Assembly (NCBI GenBank): GCA_018820745.1
Contig: JAHJNP010000320.1
Coordinates: forward strand, 1 to 6,668
Direction of reading: 5' to 3'
Source: Gammaproteobacteria bacterium
Lineage (GTDB): Bacteria; Pseudomonadota; Gammaproteobacteria; Burkholderiales; Thiobacillaceae
DNA length: 6,668 nt
The notes beneath the pieces were generated by a model, which saw nothing but the letters and a program-made list of their open reading frames with translations, was not told the DNA's origin and did no database searches. Shown in pieces: positions 1 through 5,737 of the stretch; position 1 is the first letter of the stretch; each line of letters starts with the position of its first letter. The position numbers were made by a program, and so were the translations under genes.

Positions 1-474
1 CAGACGATTCAGTTTTTCGGGCTGGCTGCGGGTGAGCTGGCTGACGCTCAGATGCTCCGGCGTATCCGTGTTGTTCAGCAAGCCATGTGCCCAGCGCGCA
101 GCGGCCAGTTTGTCGCGCCAGCCCAGTCCGCGGGCGCCGAGCAGCCCTGCCAGCAAGTGCAGCGGCGCGGGCAGGCGCGGGCAGGCCAGGCTGAAATCCG
201 GCGGCTGGTCGAGGGTGAGTGGCAGGCGCCATAAGGCGTCTTGCATCGCGGCGGGATGCAGGCGGGCGATCAGTTGCAGCGTCTGTTCATACGCGCCGAG
301 CAGAATGTGCTGACCGTTGTCGAGCCGCTGGCCTTCGAGTTCGACCGCGCGTGCACGTCCGCCCAGGGTGCGCCCGGCTTCGTACAGGGTAACGGCCACC
401 CCCGCCTCGGCCAGCGTCAGTGCGGCGGCGCAGCCGGCCCAGCCGCCGCCGATGACGGCGACACCTGCTTTCAT
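1..474 (-). CDS. hpnE: Hydroxysqualene dehydroxylase HpnE (FAD-dependent), N-terminal part
   Basis: FAD-dependent enzyme of the amine oxidase/phytoene desaturase-like family. It reductively removes the hydroxyl of hydroxysqualene to give squalene, the last step of the HpnCDE route. The first 158 codons are present and the frame is open to the left edge, so well over half of a typical protein of about 420 residues lies outside. The start is clear: an N-terminal Rossmann motif GGGWAG at residues 9-14, an acidic residue closing the second strand (Glu32), then GGRAR at 38-42. DNGQHILLGAY at residues 52-62 is a stretch characteristic of HpnE. The ATG shares four bases (ATGA) with the hpnD stop. 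No Shine-Dalgarno sequence is visible before it, so it probably depends on translational coupling with hpnD. Family assignment is confident; the activity is inferred from the family and the neighbours. Confidence 0.93.
   Translation of the reverse strand, partial: MKAGVAVIGGGWAGCAAALTLAEAGVAVTLYEAGRTLGGRARAVELEGQRLDNGQHILLGAYEQTLQLIARLHPAAMQDALWRLPLTLDQPPDFSLACPRLPAPLHLLAGLLGARGLGWRDKLAAARWAHGLLNNTDTPEHLSVSQLTRSQPEKLNRL
165..184. repeat. 10-bp perfect tandem duplication inside hpnE
   Basis: The 10-base unit GCGCGGGCAG occurs twice, head to tail and without mismatch. It lies within hpnE, in the segment encoding a Pro/Leu-rich stretch around residues 97-104. The unit is not a multiple of three, so gain or loss of one copy would shift the hpnE frame. 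In a GC-rich gene this may be chance. Confidence 0.6.
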
Positions 475-1316
475 GGAAACAGCCAGGTTCTGCTGGCGAG
501 CCACAGCTTGCGCAACGGCGTGAGTGAGACACGCGCGCTCAACACCGGAAAGCCGGCGCGCCGGATTTCGACCAGCAAGGTGCGGTAAATCGACGCCATC
601 ACCAGCCCCGGGCGCTGCGCGCTGCGCGCGCTGGCGGGCAGCGCGGCGAGCGCGCTTGCGTAATGCGTGCTGGCACGTTCGAACTGGAACTGCATCAGCG
701 TCTGGAATTCGGGCGTGCTGCGGCCATTCAGGATGTCGGCCTCGGCGACGCCGAAGCGCGCCAGTTCGTTCTGCGGCAGGTAAATGCGTCCGCGACGTGC
801 ATCCTCGCCGACATCGCGGATGATGTTGGTGAGCTGGAACGCGAGCCCCAGTTCGTGCGCATAGCGGCGGATGTCGCGGTCGTCCTCGCTGCGCGCCCCG
901 CCGAAAATCGCCGCCGCGACTTCGCCCACCACGCCCGCCACGCGGTAGCAATAGAGATTGAGCGACTTGAAGTCGGGATAGCGCAGATAGTCGAGATCCA
1001 TCGCCATGCCGTCGATAATTTCCAGCAGCAGGGCAGCAGGCGCGTTGCGCCCCGGCTGGGTATCGAACAGGGCGCGGGTCGCCGGGTGCTCCGGCACGCC
1101 TGCGGCAAACCTCGCGATTTCGGCGCGCCACCAGTCGAGCTTGGCCTCGGCTATCTGGCGTTCATGGCATTCGTCGACCACGTCGTCGAGTTCGCGGCAC
1201 AGCGCGTAAAACGCGGTGATCGCGCGCCGCGTGTCAGGCGGCAGGAAGACGAAGCTGTAATAGAAGCTGGAGCCGCTGGCTGCGGCGCGTTCCTGGCAAT
1301 ACTGATGGGCGTCCAT
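471..1316 (-). CDS. hpnD: Presqualene diphosphate synthase HpnD
   Basis: Class I trans-isoprenyl diphosphate (squalene/phytoene synthase) family enzyme of 281 residues, the usual family length. It condenses two farnesyl diphosphates head to head into presqualene diphosphate. Both Mg-binding aspartate motifs are intact: DDVVD at residues 44-48 and DVGED at 168-172, the latter within QLTNIIRDVGEDARRGRIYLP. FLPPDTRRA near residue 25 is also typical. I chose the ATG at 1316 because the protein then begins with MDAHQYC just ahead of the conserved region. The frame stays open upstream to 1691, but that extension runs antiparallel to nothing conserved and overlaps hpnC in another frame. The start lies 2 bases after the hpnC stop, and the stop overlaps the hpnE start by 4 bases. 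HpnD rather than HpnC is assigned by the N-terminal sequence and the gene order C-D-E. Confidence 0.94.
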   Translation of the reverse strand: MDAHQYCQERAAASGSSFYYSFVFLPPDTRRAITAFYALCRELDDVVDECHERQIAEAKLDWWRAEIARFAAGVPEHPATRALFDTQPGRNAPAALLLEIIDGMAMDLDYLRYPDFKSLNLYCYRVAGVVGEVAAAIFGGARSEDDRDIRRYAHELGLAFQLTNIIRDVGEDARRGRIYLPQNELARFGVAEADILNGRSTPEFQTLMQFQFERASTHYASALAALPASARSAQRPGLVMASIYRTLLVEIRRAGFPVLSARVSLTPLRKLWLASRTWLFP

Positions 1317-1318
1317 GT

Positions 1319-2125
1319 TCAGAAAATTGCGCGTCCGAGCATGACGATCCAGTCTTTTTTGGTGAGCACCGGGCGGTTGTGGAACACGCAGCCGGGGTCG
1401 GCGTGGAGCTTGCGCAGGATGGTTTCGCCGCCGAGGATGGTCACGCGCAGCTCGAGACCGATGCGCCCCTTCAGGTGCCGGCCGAGCGGCGCGCCGGCCT
1501 GCAATAATTTGCGGGCGCGCTCGATCTGCTTGTGCATCATCATGTGCCACAGGCCGTGCGTGTCGCCCCGCGCAATCTGCGTTTCGCCGACATGGTGCGC
1601 GTCCAATTCGTCCTGCGGCAGATAGATGCGGTCTTTCCGGTAATCGACCGCGATGTCCTGCAGAAAGTTGATCAGTTGCAGGCTGCTGCAAATGGCGTCG
1701 GAATAGGCCAGGTGGCGCGGGTCGTGGTCGCCGTACAGATGCAGCATCAGGCGCCCCACCGGGTTGGCCGAGCGGCGGCAGTAGTCCATGACCTCGCCGA
1801 AACTGGCGTAACGGGTTTTTTCCACGTCCTGCGCGAAGGCGGACAACAGGTCGCGAAACGGTGAAATCGGAATGGCGTGATCGCGGATGGCTGCCGCCAG
1901 CGGAACAAAAACCGGGTGGTGAGAGGGCTCGCCGCGTTCGATGCGGTCCAGTTCGGCGTGGTAGGCCGCCAGCTGTTCCAGACGCGTAGCTGCGGGGGCA
2001 TCGCCTTCATCGGCAATATCGTCTGCACTGCGGGCAAACCGGTAGATGGCCTCGACCGGTCGGCGCAGCCGTTTCGGCAGCAACCAGGACGCAACTGGGA
2101 AATTTTCGTAGTGTTCGACCGGCAC
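1319..2125 (-). CDS. hpnC: Hydroxysqualene synthase HpnC
   Basis: Second squalene/phytoene synthase-family enzyme, a paralogue of the downstream HpnD. It converts presqualene diphosphate to hydroxysqualene. The conserved opening VEHYENFPVAS, the first aspartate motif DDIAD (in RSADDIADEGD) and the second motif DIAVD (in QLINFLQDIAVDYRKDRIYLP) are all intact. There is no in-frame ATG before the conserved N-terminus. The candidates are GTG at 2125 (268 aa, begins MPVEHYENF) and TTG at 2134 or 2131 (271 or 270 aa). GTG is preferred because the resulting N-terminus matches the family best, but none of them has a recognisable Shine-Dalgarno sequence. First gene of the hpnCDE operon, reading away from tRNA-Leu. 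Identity is confident; the exact start is not. Confidence 0.93.
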   Translation of the reverse strand: MPVEHYENFPVASWLLPKRLRRPVEAIYRFARSADDIADEGDAPAATRLEQLAAYHAELDRIERGEPSHHPVFVPLAAAIRDHAIPISPFRDLLSAFAQDVEKTRYASFGEVMDYCRRSANPVGRLMLHLYGDHDPRHLAYSDAICSSLQLINFLQDIAVDYRKDRIYLPQDELDAHHVGETQIARGDTHGLWHMMMHKQIERARKLLQAGAPLGRHLKGRIGLELRVTILGGETILRKLHADPGCVFHNRPVLTKKDWIVMLGRAIF

Positions 2126-2179
2126 CGGCAACAAAAAAACGGAATGGGAATAATGACTTAGGTGGGATACCGTGTCGGG

Positions 2180-2227
2180 TTGGGTGACAGCATCACATTG
2201 ATTATATTACACTTATTAGCTGATAGT
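2180..2227 (+). promoter_or_regulatory. Candidate promoter region for tRNA-Leu (and perhaps tig)
   Basis: Several overlapping sigma-70-like pairs are visible and cannot be ranked by eye. TTGGGT (2180) pairs with TATATT (2203) at 17 bases. GTGACA (2184) pairs with TACACT (2208) at 18 bases. TTGATT (2198) pairs with GATAGT (2222) at 18 bases. Any of them would start transcription 8-30 bases before the tRNA. No other promoter-like sequence lies between here and tig. These elements share the same DNA as the hpnC promoter on the opposite strand. Confidence 0.35.
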
Positions 2228-2229
2228 TT
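2201..2229 (-). promoter_or_regulatory. Candidate sigma-70 promoter for hpnCDE
   Basis: The minus strand carries a perfect TATAAT at 2206-2201, in an AT-rich patch that stands out from the GC-rich surroundings. The hexamer 17 bases upstream (AAACTA, 2229-2224) is a poor -35, so an activator or a weak promoter is possible. Transcription would start near 2194, giving hpnC a leader of about 60-70 bases. It is the only good -10 in the gap before hpnC. Inferred from sequence only. Confidence 0.4.
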
Positions 2230-2230
2230 T

Positions 2231-2243
2231 GCGGCCAAGCCGC
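2231..2243 (+). repeat. Small inverted repeat overlapping the tRNA-Leu 5' end
   Basis: GCGGC-CAA-GCCGC forms a perfect 5-bp GC-rich hairpin with a 3-base loop. Its last two bases are positions 1 and 2 of the mature tRNA, so in the precursor this hairpin and the acceptor stem cannot fully form at the same time. There is no T tail after it on either strand, so it is not a terminator. Whether it matters depends on where transcription starts. Confidence 0.45.
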
Positions 2244-2326
2244 GAGAGTGGCGGAATTGGTAGACGCACTGGATTTAGGTTCCAGCGCCGCAAGGCGTGG
2301 GGGTTCGAGTCCCCCCTCCCGCACCA
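2242..2326 (+). tRNA. tRNA-Leu (anticodon UAG)
   Basis: 85-base class II tRNA with the 3' CCA encoded. Acceptor arms are 2242-2248 and 2316-2322, with discriminator A at 2323. The D arm is GCG/CGC (2251-2253/2265-2267). The anticodon stem is CTGGA/TCCAG around loop TTTAGGT, with anticodon TAG at 2276-2278, which reads CUA and other CUN leucine codons. The long variable arm CGCC-GCAA-GGCG (2286-2297) is typical of leucine tRNA. The T arm is GGGGG/CCCCC around TTCGAGT (2299-2315). All stems pair perfectly except acceptor position 4, where A2245 faces C2319. It lies 48 bases before tig. A run of six T follows at 2331-2336 without its own hairpin, so read-through into tig is possible. Confidence 0.97.
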
Positions 2327-2362
2327 TCGGTTTTTTGCCCTACACCCCTCCTTAATTCAGCC

Positions 2363-2368
2363 AGGAAG
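2363..2368 (+). promoter_or_regulatory. Ribosome binding site of tig
   Basis: AGGAAG lies 6 bases before the ATG at 2375. It decides the start: the frame is open upstream as far as 2297, but that stretch lies inside the tRNA. Confidence 0.8.
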
Positions 2369-2374
2369 TATTTG

Positions 2375-3673
2375 ATGCAAGCAAATCTTGAAGTTCTCGA
2401 AGGACTGGTCCGTCGCCTGGACATCAGCGTGCCCATGGACCCCCTGGAAACCGAAGTGCAAAGCCGCCTCAAGCGCCTGGCACGCAACGTCAAGATGGAC
2501 GGCTTCCGCCCCGGCAAGGCGCCGCTTGCCGCCGTGGCGCGTCAGCATGGTCCGGGCGTGCGCCAGGAAGTGCTGGGCGAAACTCTGCAGGCCCGCTTTG
2601 GCGAGGCGGTACAGGCGCACCAGTTGAAAATTGCGGGCTATCCGCGATTAGAGCCGAAAGCGGGGCAGACTGACACGACAGAAATGACGTTCAGCGCCAG
2701 CTTCGAGGTCTATCCTGAAGTGAAGATCGACGACCTGAGTACGGCCAAGATCAGCCGTCCCGTCGTGGACCTGGGCGAAGCCGAGGTGGCGAAGACGCTG
2801 GACGTGTTGCAGAAGCAGCGCCGTACCTTTGAATCCACCGATCGCGCAGCGGCAACAGACGATCTGGTCAAGTTCGATTATCAGGGGACGGTCGATGGCG
2901 TAGCGTTCGAAGGTGGCCAGGGCGAAGACTTCGCCGCGGTCATCGGCGAAGGCCGTCTGCTGCAAGAATTCGAGCAGAACCTGATTGGCACCAAGGCCGG
3001 CGACAGCAAGGGCTTCGACCTGACCTTCCCGGCTGAGTACCCTGCCAAGGATCTCGCAGGCAAAGTCGCGCATTTCGAGGTGCAGGTCAAGGACGTGCAG
3101 GCCCCGGTGCTGCCGCCGGTGGATGCGGAATTTGCCAAGGCGCTGGGGGTCGAAGACGGTGACGTCGAGAAACTCAAGGCCGAGGTGAAGTCCAACCTGG
3201 AACGCGAAGTCAAACGTCGCGTGCAGGCGAAACTGAAAGAGCAGACGATGGAACTGTTGTTGCAGAAGAGCACGCTGGGTCTGCCGCAAAGCCTGGTGGC
3301 AGTCGAAACCGAGCGTCTGATGAAAATGACCGAAGCCGATATGCAGTCGCGCGGGGTTCAGACTGTGAAGCTTTCTGCCGATATGTTTACCGGGCAGGCT
3401 GAACGCCGCGTGCGCCTCGGGCTGATCCTGGCCGAGATTGTGCAGGCGCACAAATTGGTGGCACAGCCCGAGCAGATTCGTGCCCTGATTGCCGAGCAGG
3501 CGCAAAGCTACGAAGACCCGGATCAGGTGGTGCAGTGGTACTACCAGAACCCGGAGCGGATGCACGAGATCGAGTCCCTGGCACTGGAAGAGAATGTGGT
3601 AGCATGGGTTGCAGGTCAGGCCCAAGTGGAAGACGTGACAACCTCCTTTGAAGAACTGATGGGACGTGCCTGA
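2375..3673 (+). CDS. tig: Trigger factor (ribosome-associated chaperone and peptidyl-prolyl isomerase)
   Basis: Cytoplasmic chaperone that docks at the ribosome exit tunnel and shields nascent chains, with prolyl cis-trans isomerase activity. 432 residues, matching the family (also 432 in E. coli). The N-terminal ribosome-binding domain carries the signature GFRPGKAP at residues 43-50 (family form GFRxGxxP). The FKBP-like isomerase domain spans roughly residues 163-241 and includes [17 protein letters not shown]. The remainder is the helical C-terminal chaperone domain, ending FEELMGRA. First protein gene of the tig-clpP-clpX-lon cluster. Its TGA shares one base with the clpP ATG (TGATG). No promoter is evident in the 48 bases between tRNA-Leu and tig, so it may be transcribed from ahead of the tRNA. 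The sequence is complete with no disruption. Confidence 0.97.
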   Translation: MQANLEVLEGLVRRLDISVPMDPLETEVQSRLKRLARNVKMDGFRPGKAPLAAVARQHGPGVRQEVLGETLQARFGEAVQAHQLKIAGYPRLEPKAGQTDTTEMTFSASFEVYPEVKIDDLSTAKISRPVVDLGEAEVAKTLDVLQKQRRTFESTDRAAATDDLVKFDYQGTVDGVAFEGGQGEDFAAVIGEGRLLQEFEQNLIGTKAGDSKGFDLTFPAEYPAKDLAGKVAHFEVQVKDVQAPVLPPVDAEFAKALGVEDGDVEKLKAEVKSNLEREVKRRVQAKLKEQTMELLLQKSTLGLPQSLVAVETERLMKMTEADMQSRGVQTVKLSADMFTGQAERRVRLGLILAEIVQAHKLVAQPEQIRALIAEQAQSYEDPDQVVQWYYQNPERMHEIESLALEENVVAWVAGQAQVEDVTTSFEELMGRA

Positions 3674-4329
3674 TGCACATTGATTTTGAACGCGGTATCT
3701 CCAATTCGCAGTCCTTCGAGCCGCAGGGTCTGGGGCTGGTGCCCATGGTCGTCGAGCAAAGCGGCCGGGGCGAGCGCGCTTACGACATCTACTCGCGCCT
3801 GCTCAAGGAACGGGTCATTTTCATGGTGGGCCCGGTGAACGATTCGACGGCCAATCTGGTGGTCGCGCAGATGCTGTTTCTGGAGTCGGAAAACCCCGAC
3901 AAGGACATCTACTTCTACATCAACTCGCCCGGCGGATCGGTTTCGGCCGGCCTGGCGATTTACGACACCATGCAGTTCATCAAGCCGGACGTGTCCACCC
4001 TGTGTATCGGCCAGGCGGCCAGCATGGGCGCGTTCCTGCTGACCGCGGGTGCCAAGGGCAAACGCTACTGCCTGCCCAACTCGCGGGTGATGATTCATCA
4101 GCCGCTGGGCGGTTTTCAGGGCCAGGCGTCGGACATCGCCATCCACGCCAAAGAAATTCTGTATTTGAAATCCCGCCTCAACGACATGCTGGCCAAGCAC
4201 ACCGGACAGAGCATGGAGGTGATCGAGCGCGACACCGATCGTGACAACTTCATGAGTGCGGACGAATCGGTGACTTATGGGCTGATCGACAAGGTGCTGA
4301 CCAGCCGCATCGAAGCATCAGGCAATTAA
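3673..4329 (+). CDS. clpP: ATP-dependent Clp protease proteolytic subunit ClpP
   Basis: Serine peptidase forming the double heptameric barrel that degrades proteins fed in by ClpX or ClpA. 218 residues, about 10 longer than the E. coli precursor. The catalytic triad is intact: Ser117 in GQAASMGAF, His142 in MIHQPLGG, Asp191 in ERDTDRDNF. The oxyanion/substrate strand [10 protein letters not shown] is at 84-93. The mature protein probably begins near residue 21 at GLVPMVVEQ, after a propeptide of about 20 residues. By alignment with E. coli, the first mature residue is Gly where E. coli has Ala. The start overlaps the tig stop by one base, with a weak GGGA 8 bases upstream, so ribosomes finishing tig may restart here. 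clpX, its partner, follows after 13 bases. Confidence 0.98.
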   Translation: MHIDFERGISNSQSFEPQGLGLVPMVVEQSGRGERAYDIYSRLLKERVIFMVGPVNDSTANLVVAQMLFLESENPDKDIYFYINSPGGSVSAGLAIYDTMQFIKPDVSTLCIGQAASMGAFLLTAGAKGKRYCLPNSRVMIHQPLGGFQGQASDIAIHAKEILYLKSRLNDMLAKHTGQSMEVIERDTDRDNFMSADESVTYGLIDKVLTSRIEASGN

Positions 4330-4331
4330 GC

Positions 4332-4336
4332 AAGGA
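4332..4336 (+). promoter_or_regulatory. Ribosome binding site of clpX
   Basis: AAGGA sits 6 bases ahead of the clpX ATG, in the 13-base gap after the clpP stop. That gap has no room for a promoter or terminator, which supports clpP-clpX co-transcription. Confidence 0.75.
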
Positions 4337-4342
4337 ACGGCT

Positions 4343-5617
4343 ATGGCAGACAAAGGCTCGAGCGACAAACTTCTTTACTGCTCCTTCTGCGGCAAAAGCC
4401 AGCACGAGGTGCGCAAGCTGATTGCTGGGCCGTCGGTATTCATCTGTGATGAATGCGTCGAGCTTTGCAATGACATTATCCGCGAGGAAATCCAGCAGGC
4501 CGACACCCAAAAGAGTGGTGGTTCCGACTTGCCGACGCCGCACGAAATCAGCGGCATGCTTGATCAGTACGTGATCGGTCAGGGGCAGGCAAAAAAAGCG
4601 CTGGCGGTCGCGGTCTACAACCACTACAAGCGTCTGCGCAGCAATGCCGGCACGGGCGAAGTCGAACTGGCCAAGAGCAACATCCTGCTGATCGGTCCGA
4701 CCGGTTCGGGCAAGACACTGTTGGCGCAAACCCTCGCCCGTACGCTGAACGTGCCGTTCGTGATTGCCGATGCCACCACCCTGACCGAAGCGGGCTATGT
4801 CGGCGAGGATGTCGAGAACATCATCCAGAAACTGTTGCAAAAGTGCGATTACGATGTCGACAAAGCCAAGCAGGGTATTGTTTACATTGATGAAATCGAC
4901 AAGATTTCGCGCAAGGCCGATAACCCCTCGATTACCCGCGACGTGTCCGGCGAAGGTGTGCAGCAGGCGCTGCTGAAGCTGATCGAGGGCACCACCGCTT
5001 CGGTCCCGCCGCAGGGCGGGCGCAAGCATCCGAATCAGGAGTTTGTCCAGGTCGACACCAGCAATATCCTGTTCATCTGTGGCGGTGCCTTCAGCGGGCT
5101 GGAAAAAGTGATTCGCGGCCGCACCGAAAAAGGCGGCATCGGCTTCGGCGCGCAGGTCAAGAATGTCGACGAGACCAAGCGCGATGTCGAGTTGCTGCAT
5201 CAGGTCGAGCCCGAAGATCTCATCAAATACGGTCTGATCCCCGAATTTGTCGGACGTTTGCCGGTTGTTGCAACCCTGGATGAACTGGACGAGGCCGCAC
5301 TGGTGCAGATTCTGACCGAGCCGAAGAACGCGCTGACCAAGCAGTTCGTCAAACTATTCAAGATGGAAGGCGTCGATCTTGAATTCCGCGAGGATGCCCT
5401 GAATGCCATCGCCAAGCGCGCGCTGGCGCGCCGCACCGGCGCCCGCGGCCTGCGTTCGATCATCGAGCATGCCCTGCTCGATACCATGTACGACCTGCCC
5501 TCCCTCAAGGGAGTCAGCAAGGTGGTGGTGGACAACGGTCTGATCAGCGGCGACGGCAAGCCCTTGCTGATTTATTCCGACCAGGGCGGCGAGCAGCCGC
5601 TGGCTGCCGGCGCCTGA
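4343..5617 (+). CDS. clpX: ATP-dependent Clp protease ATPase subunit ClpX
   Basis: Hexameric AAA+ unfoldase that recognises tagged substrates (for example ssrA-tagged) and threads them into ClpP. 424 residues, as in E. coli. The N-terminal zinc-binding domain has Cys13, Cys16, Cys35 and Cys38. Walker A GPTGSGKT is at 118-125, pore-1 loop GYVG at 151-154, Walker [10 protein letters not shown] at 179-187, and the RKH loop at 227-229. The ClpP-docking IGF tripeptide is at 266-268, the arginine finger is Arg305 (in PEFVGRLP), and the sensor-2 GAR motif is at 366-368. Every functional motif is present and the IGF loop matches the ClpP encoded just upstream. Transcription probably comes from upstream through tig and clpP, and may end at the hairpin 7 bases after the stop. 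Confidence 0.98.
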   Translation: MADKGSSDKLLYCSFCGKSQHEVRKLIAGPSVFICDECVELCNDIIREEIQQADTQKSGGSDLPTPHEISGMLDQYVIGQGQAKKALAVAVYNHYKRLRSNAGTGEVELAKSNILLIGPTGSGKTLLAQTLARTLNVPFVIADATTLTEAGYVGEDVENIIQKLLQKCDYDVDKAKQGIVYIDEIDKISRKADNPSITRDVSGEGVQQALLKLIEGTTASVPPQGGRKHPNQEFVQVDTSNILFICGGAFSGLEKVIRGRTEKGGIGFGAQVKNVDETKRDVELLHQVEPEDLIKYGLIPEFVGRLPVVATLDELDEAALVQILTEPKNALTKQFVKLFKMEGVDLEFREDALNAIAKRALARRTGARGLRSIIEHALLDTMYDLPSLKGVSKVVVDNGLISGDGKPLLIYSDQGGEQPLAAGA

Positions 5618-5623
5618 ACCGGA

Positions 5624-5650
5624 ATGGCTGACGGGGAACCTGTCAGCCAT
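5624..5650 (+). terminator. Hairpin after clpX, possible transcription terminator or processing site
   Basis: ATGGCTGAC (5624-5632) and GTCAGCCAT (5642-5650) form a perfect 9-bp stem. The intervening bases can extend it by G.T, G-C and G-C pairs, leaving a GAA loop, for about 12 bp in total. The position right after the clpX stop fits a terminator. However, the following CTTGAATT is not a proper T tract, so termination may be partial, or the hairpin may protect or mark the mRNA end. The stem is nearly symmetric, so it could also act on a transcript from the other strand. Confidence 0.5.
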
Positions 5651-5680
5651 CTTGAATTCCAACCTATGCTCCCCAAATAT
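5651..5680 (+). promoter_or_regulatory. Sigma-32 (RpoH) heat-shock promoter for lon
   Basis: CTTGAA at 5651-5656 and CCCCAAATAT at 5671-5680 are separated by 14 bases. They match the sigma-32 consensus (CTTGAA, about 13-15 bases, CCCCATnT) closely at both elements. Transcription would begin around 5686-5690, leaving about 50 bases of leader before lon. A heat-shock promoter ahead of lon is well established in E. coli. No comparable pair was seen ahead of tig, clpP or clpX in this window. Confidence 0.7.
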
Positions 5681-5726
5681 GGATGAGCGTGGTTGAATGC
5701 CGCGCATCCTTTCCTCAACCCTTACC

Positions 5727-5732
5727 AGGAAA
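5727..5732 (+). promoter_or_regulatory. Ribosome binding site of lon
   Basis: AGGAAA precedes two consecutive ATG codons at 5735 and 5738. Spacing to the second (about 6 bases) is better than to the first (about 3 bases), so the start at 5738 is preferred. The proteins differ by one methionine. Confidence 0.65.
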
Positions 5733-5737
5733 TCATG

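Noticed and set aside
663..1625. 320-codon plus-strand frame opposite hpnC and hpnD
   Set aside because: Antisense to two enzymes with intact catalytic motifs; no independent support.
471..1691. Extended 406-codon reading of hpnD
   Set aside because: The extra 125 residues are an out-of-frame reading of hpnC; the ATG at 1316 gives the normal family length and conserved N-terminus.
2184..2196. GTGA-N5-TCAC palindrome resembling a CRP site
   Set aside because: CRP half-sites need a 6-base spacer and this has 5; the arms are only 4 bases long, so chance is likely.
2331..2336. Six-T run after the tRNA as an intrinsic terminator
   Set aside because: No hairpin immediately precedes it; the nearest stem is the tRNA's own T arm, ending about 15 bases earlier.
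2387..2392. CTTGAA inside the start of tig as a heat-shock -35
   Set aside because: No CCCCAT-like -10 at the right distance; a lone hexamer is expected by chance.
2648..3625. Long open frame (325 codons) on the minus strand opposite tig
   Set aside because: Lies wholly antisense to a full-length trigger factor, has no recognisable domain and looks like the usual shadow of GC-rich codon use.
4250..5200. 316-codon minus-strand frame opposite clpX
   Set aside because: Antisense to intact ClpX motifs; composition is a mirror of the real gene and no ribosome site or family resemblance is visible.
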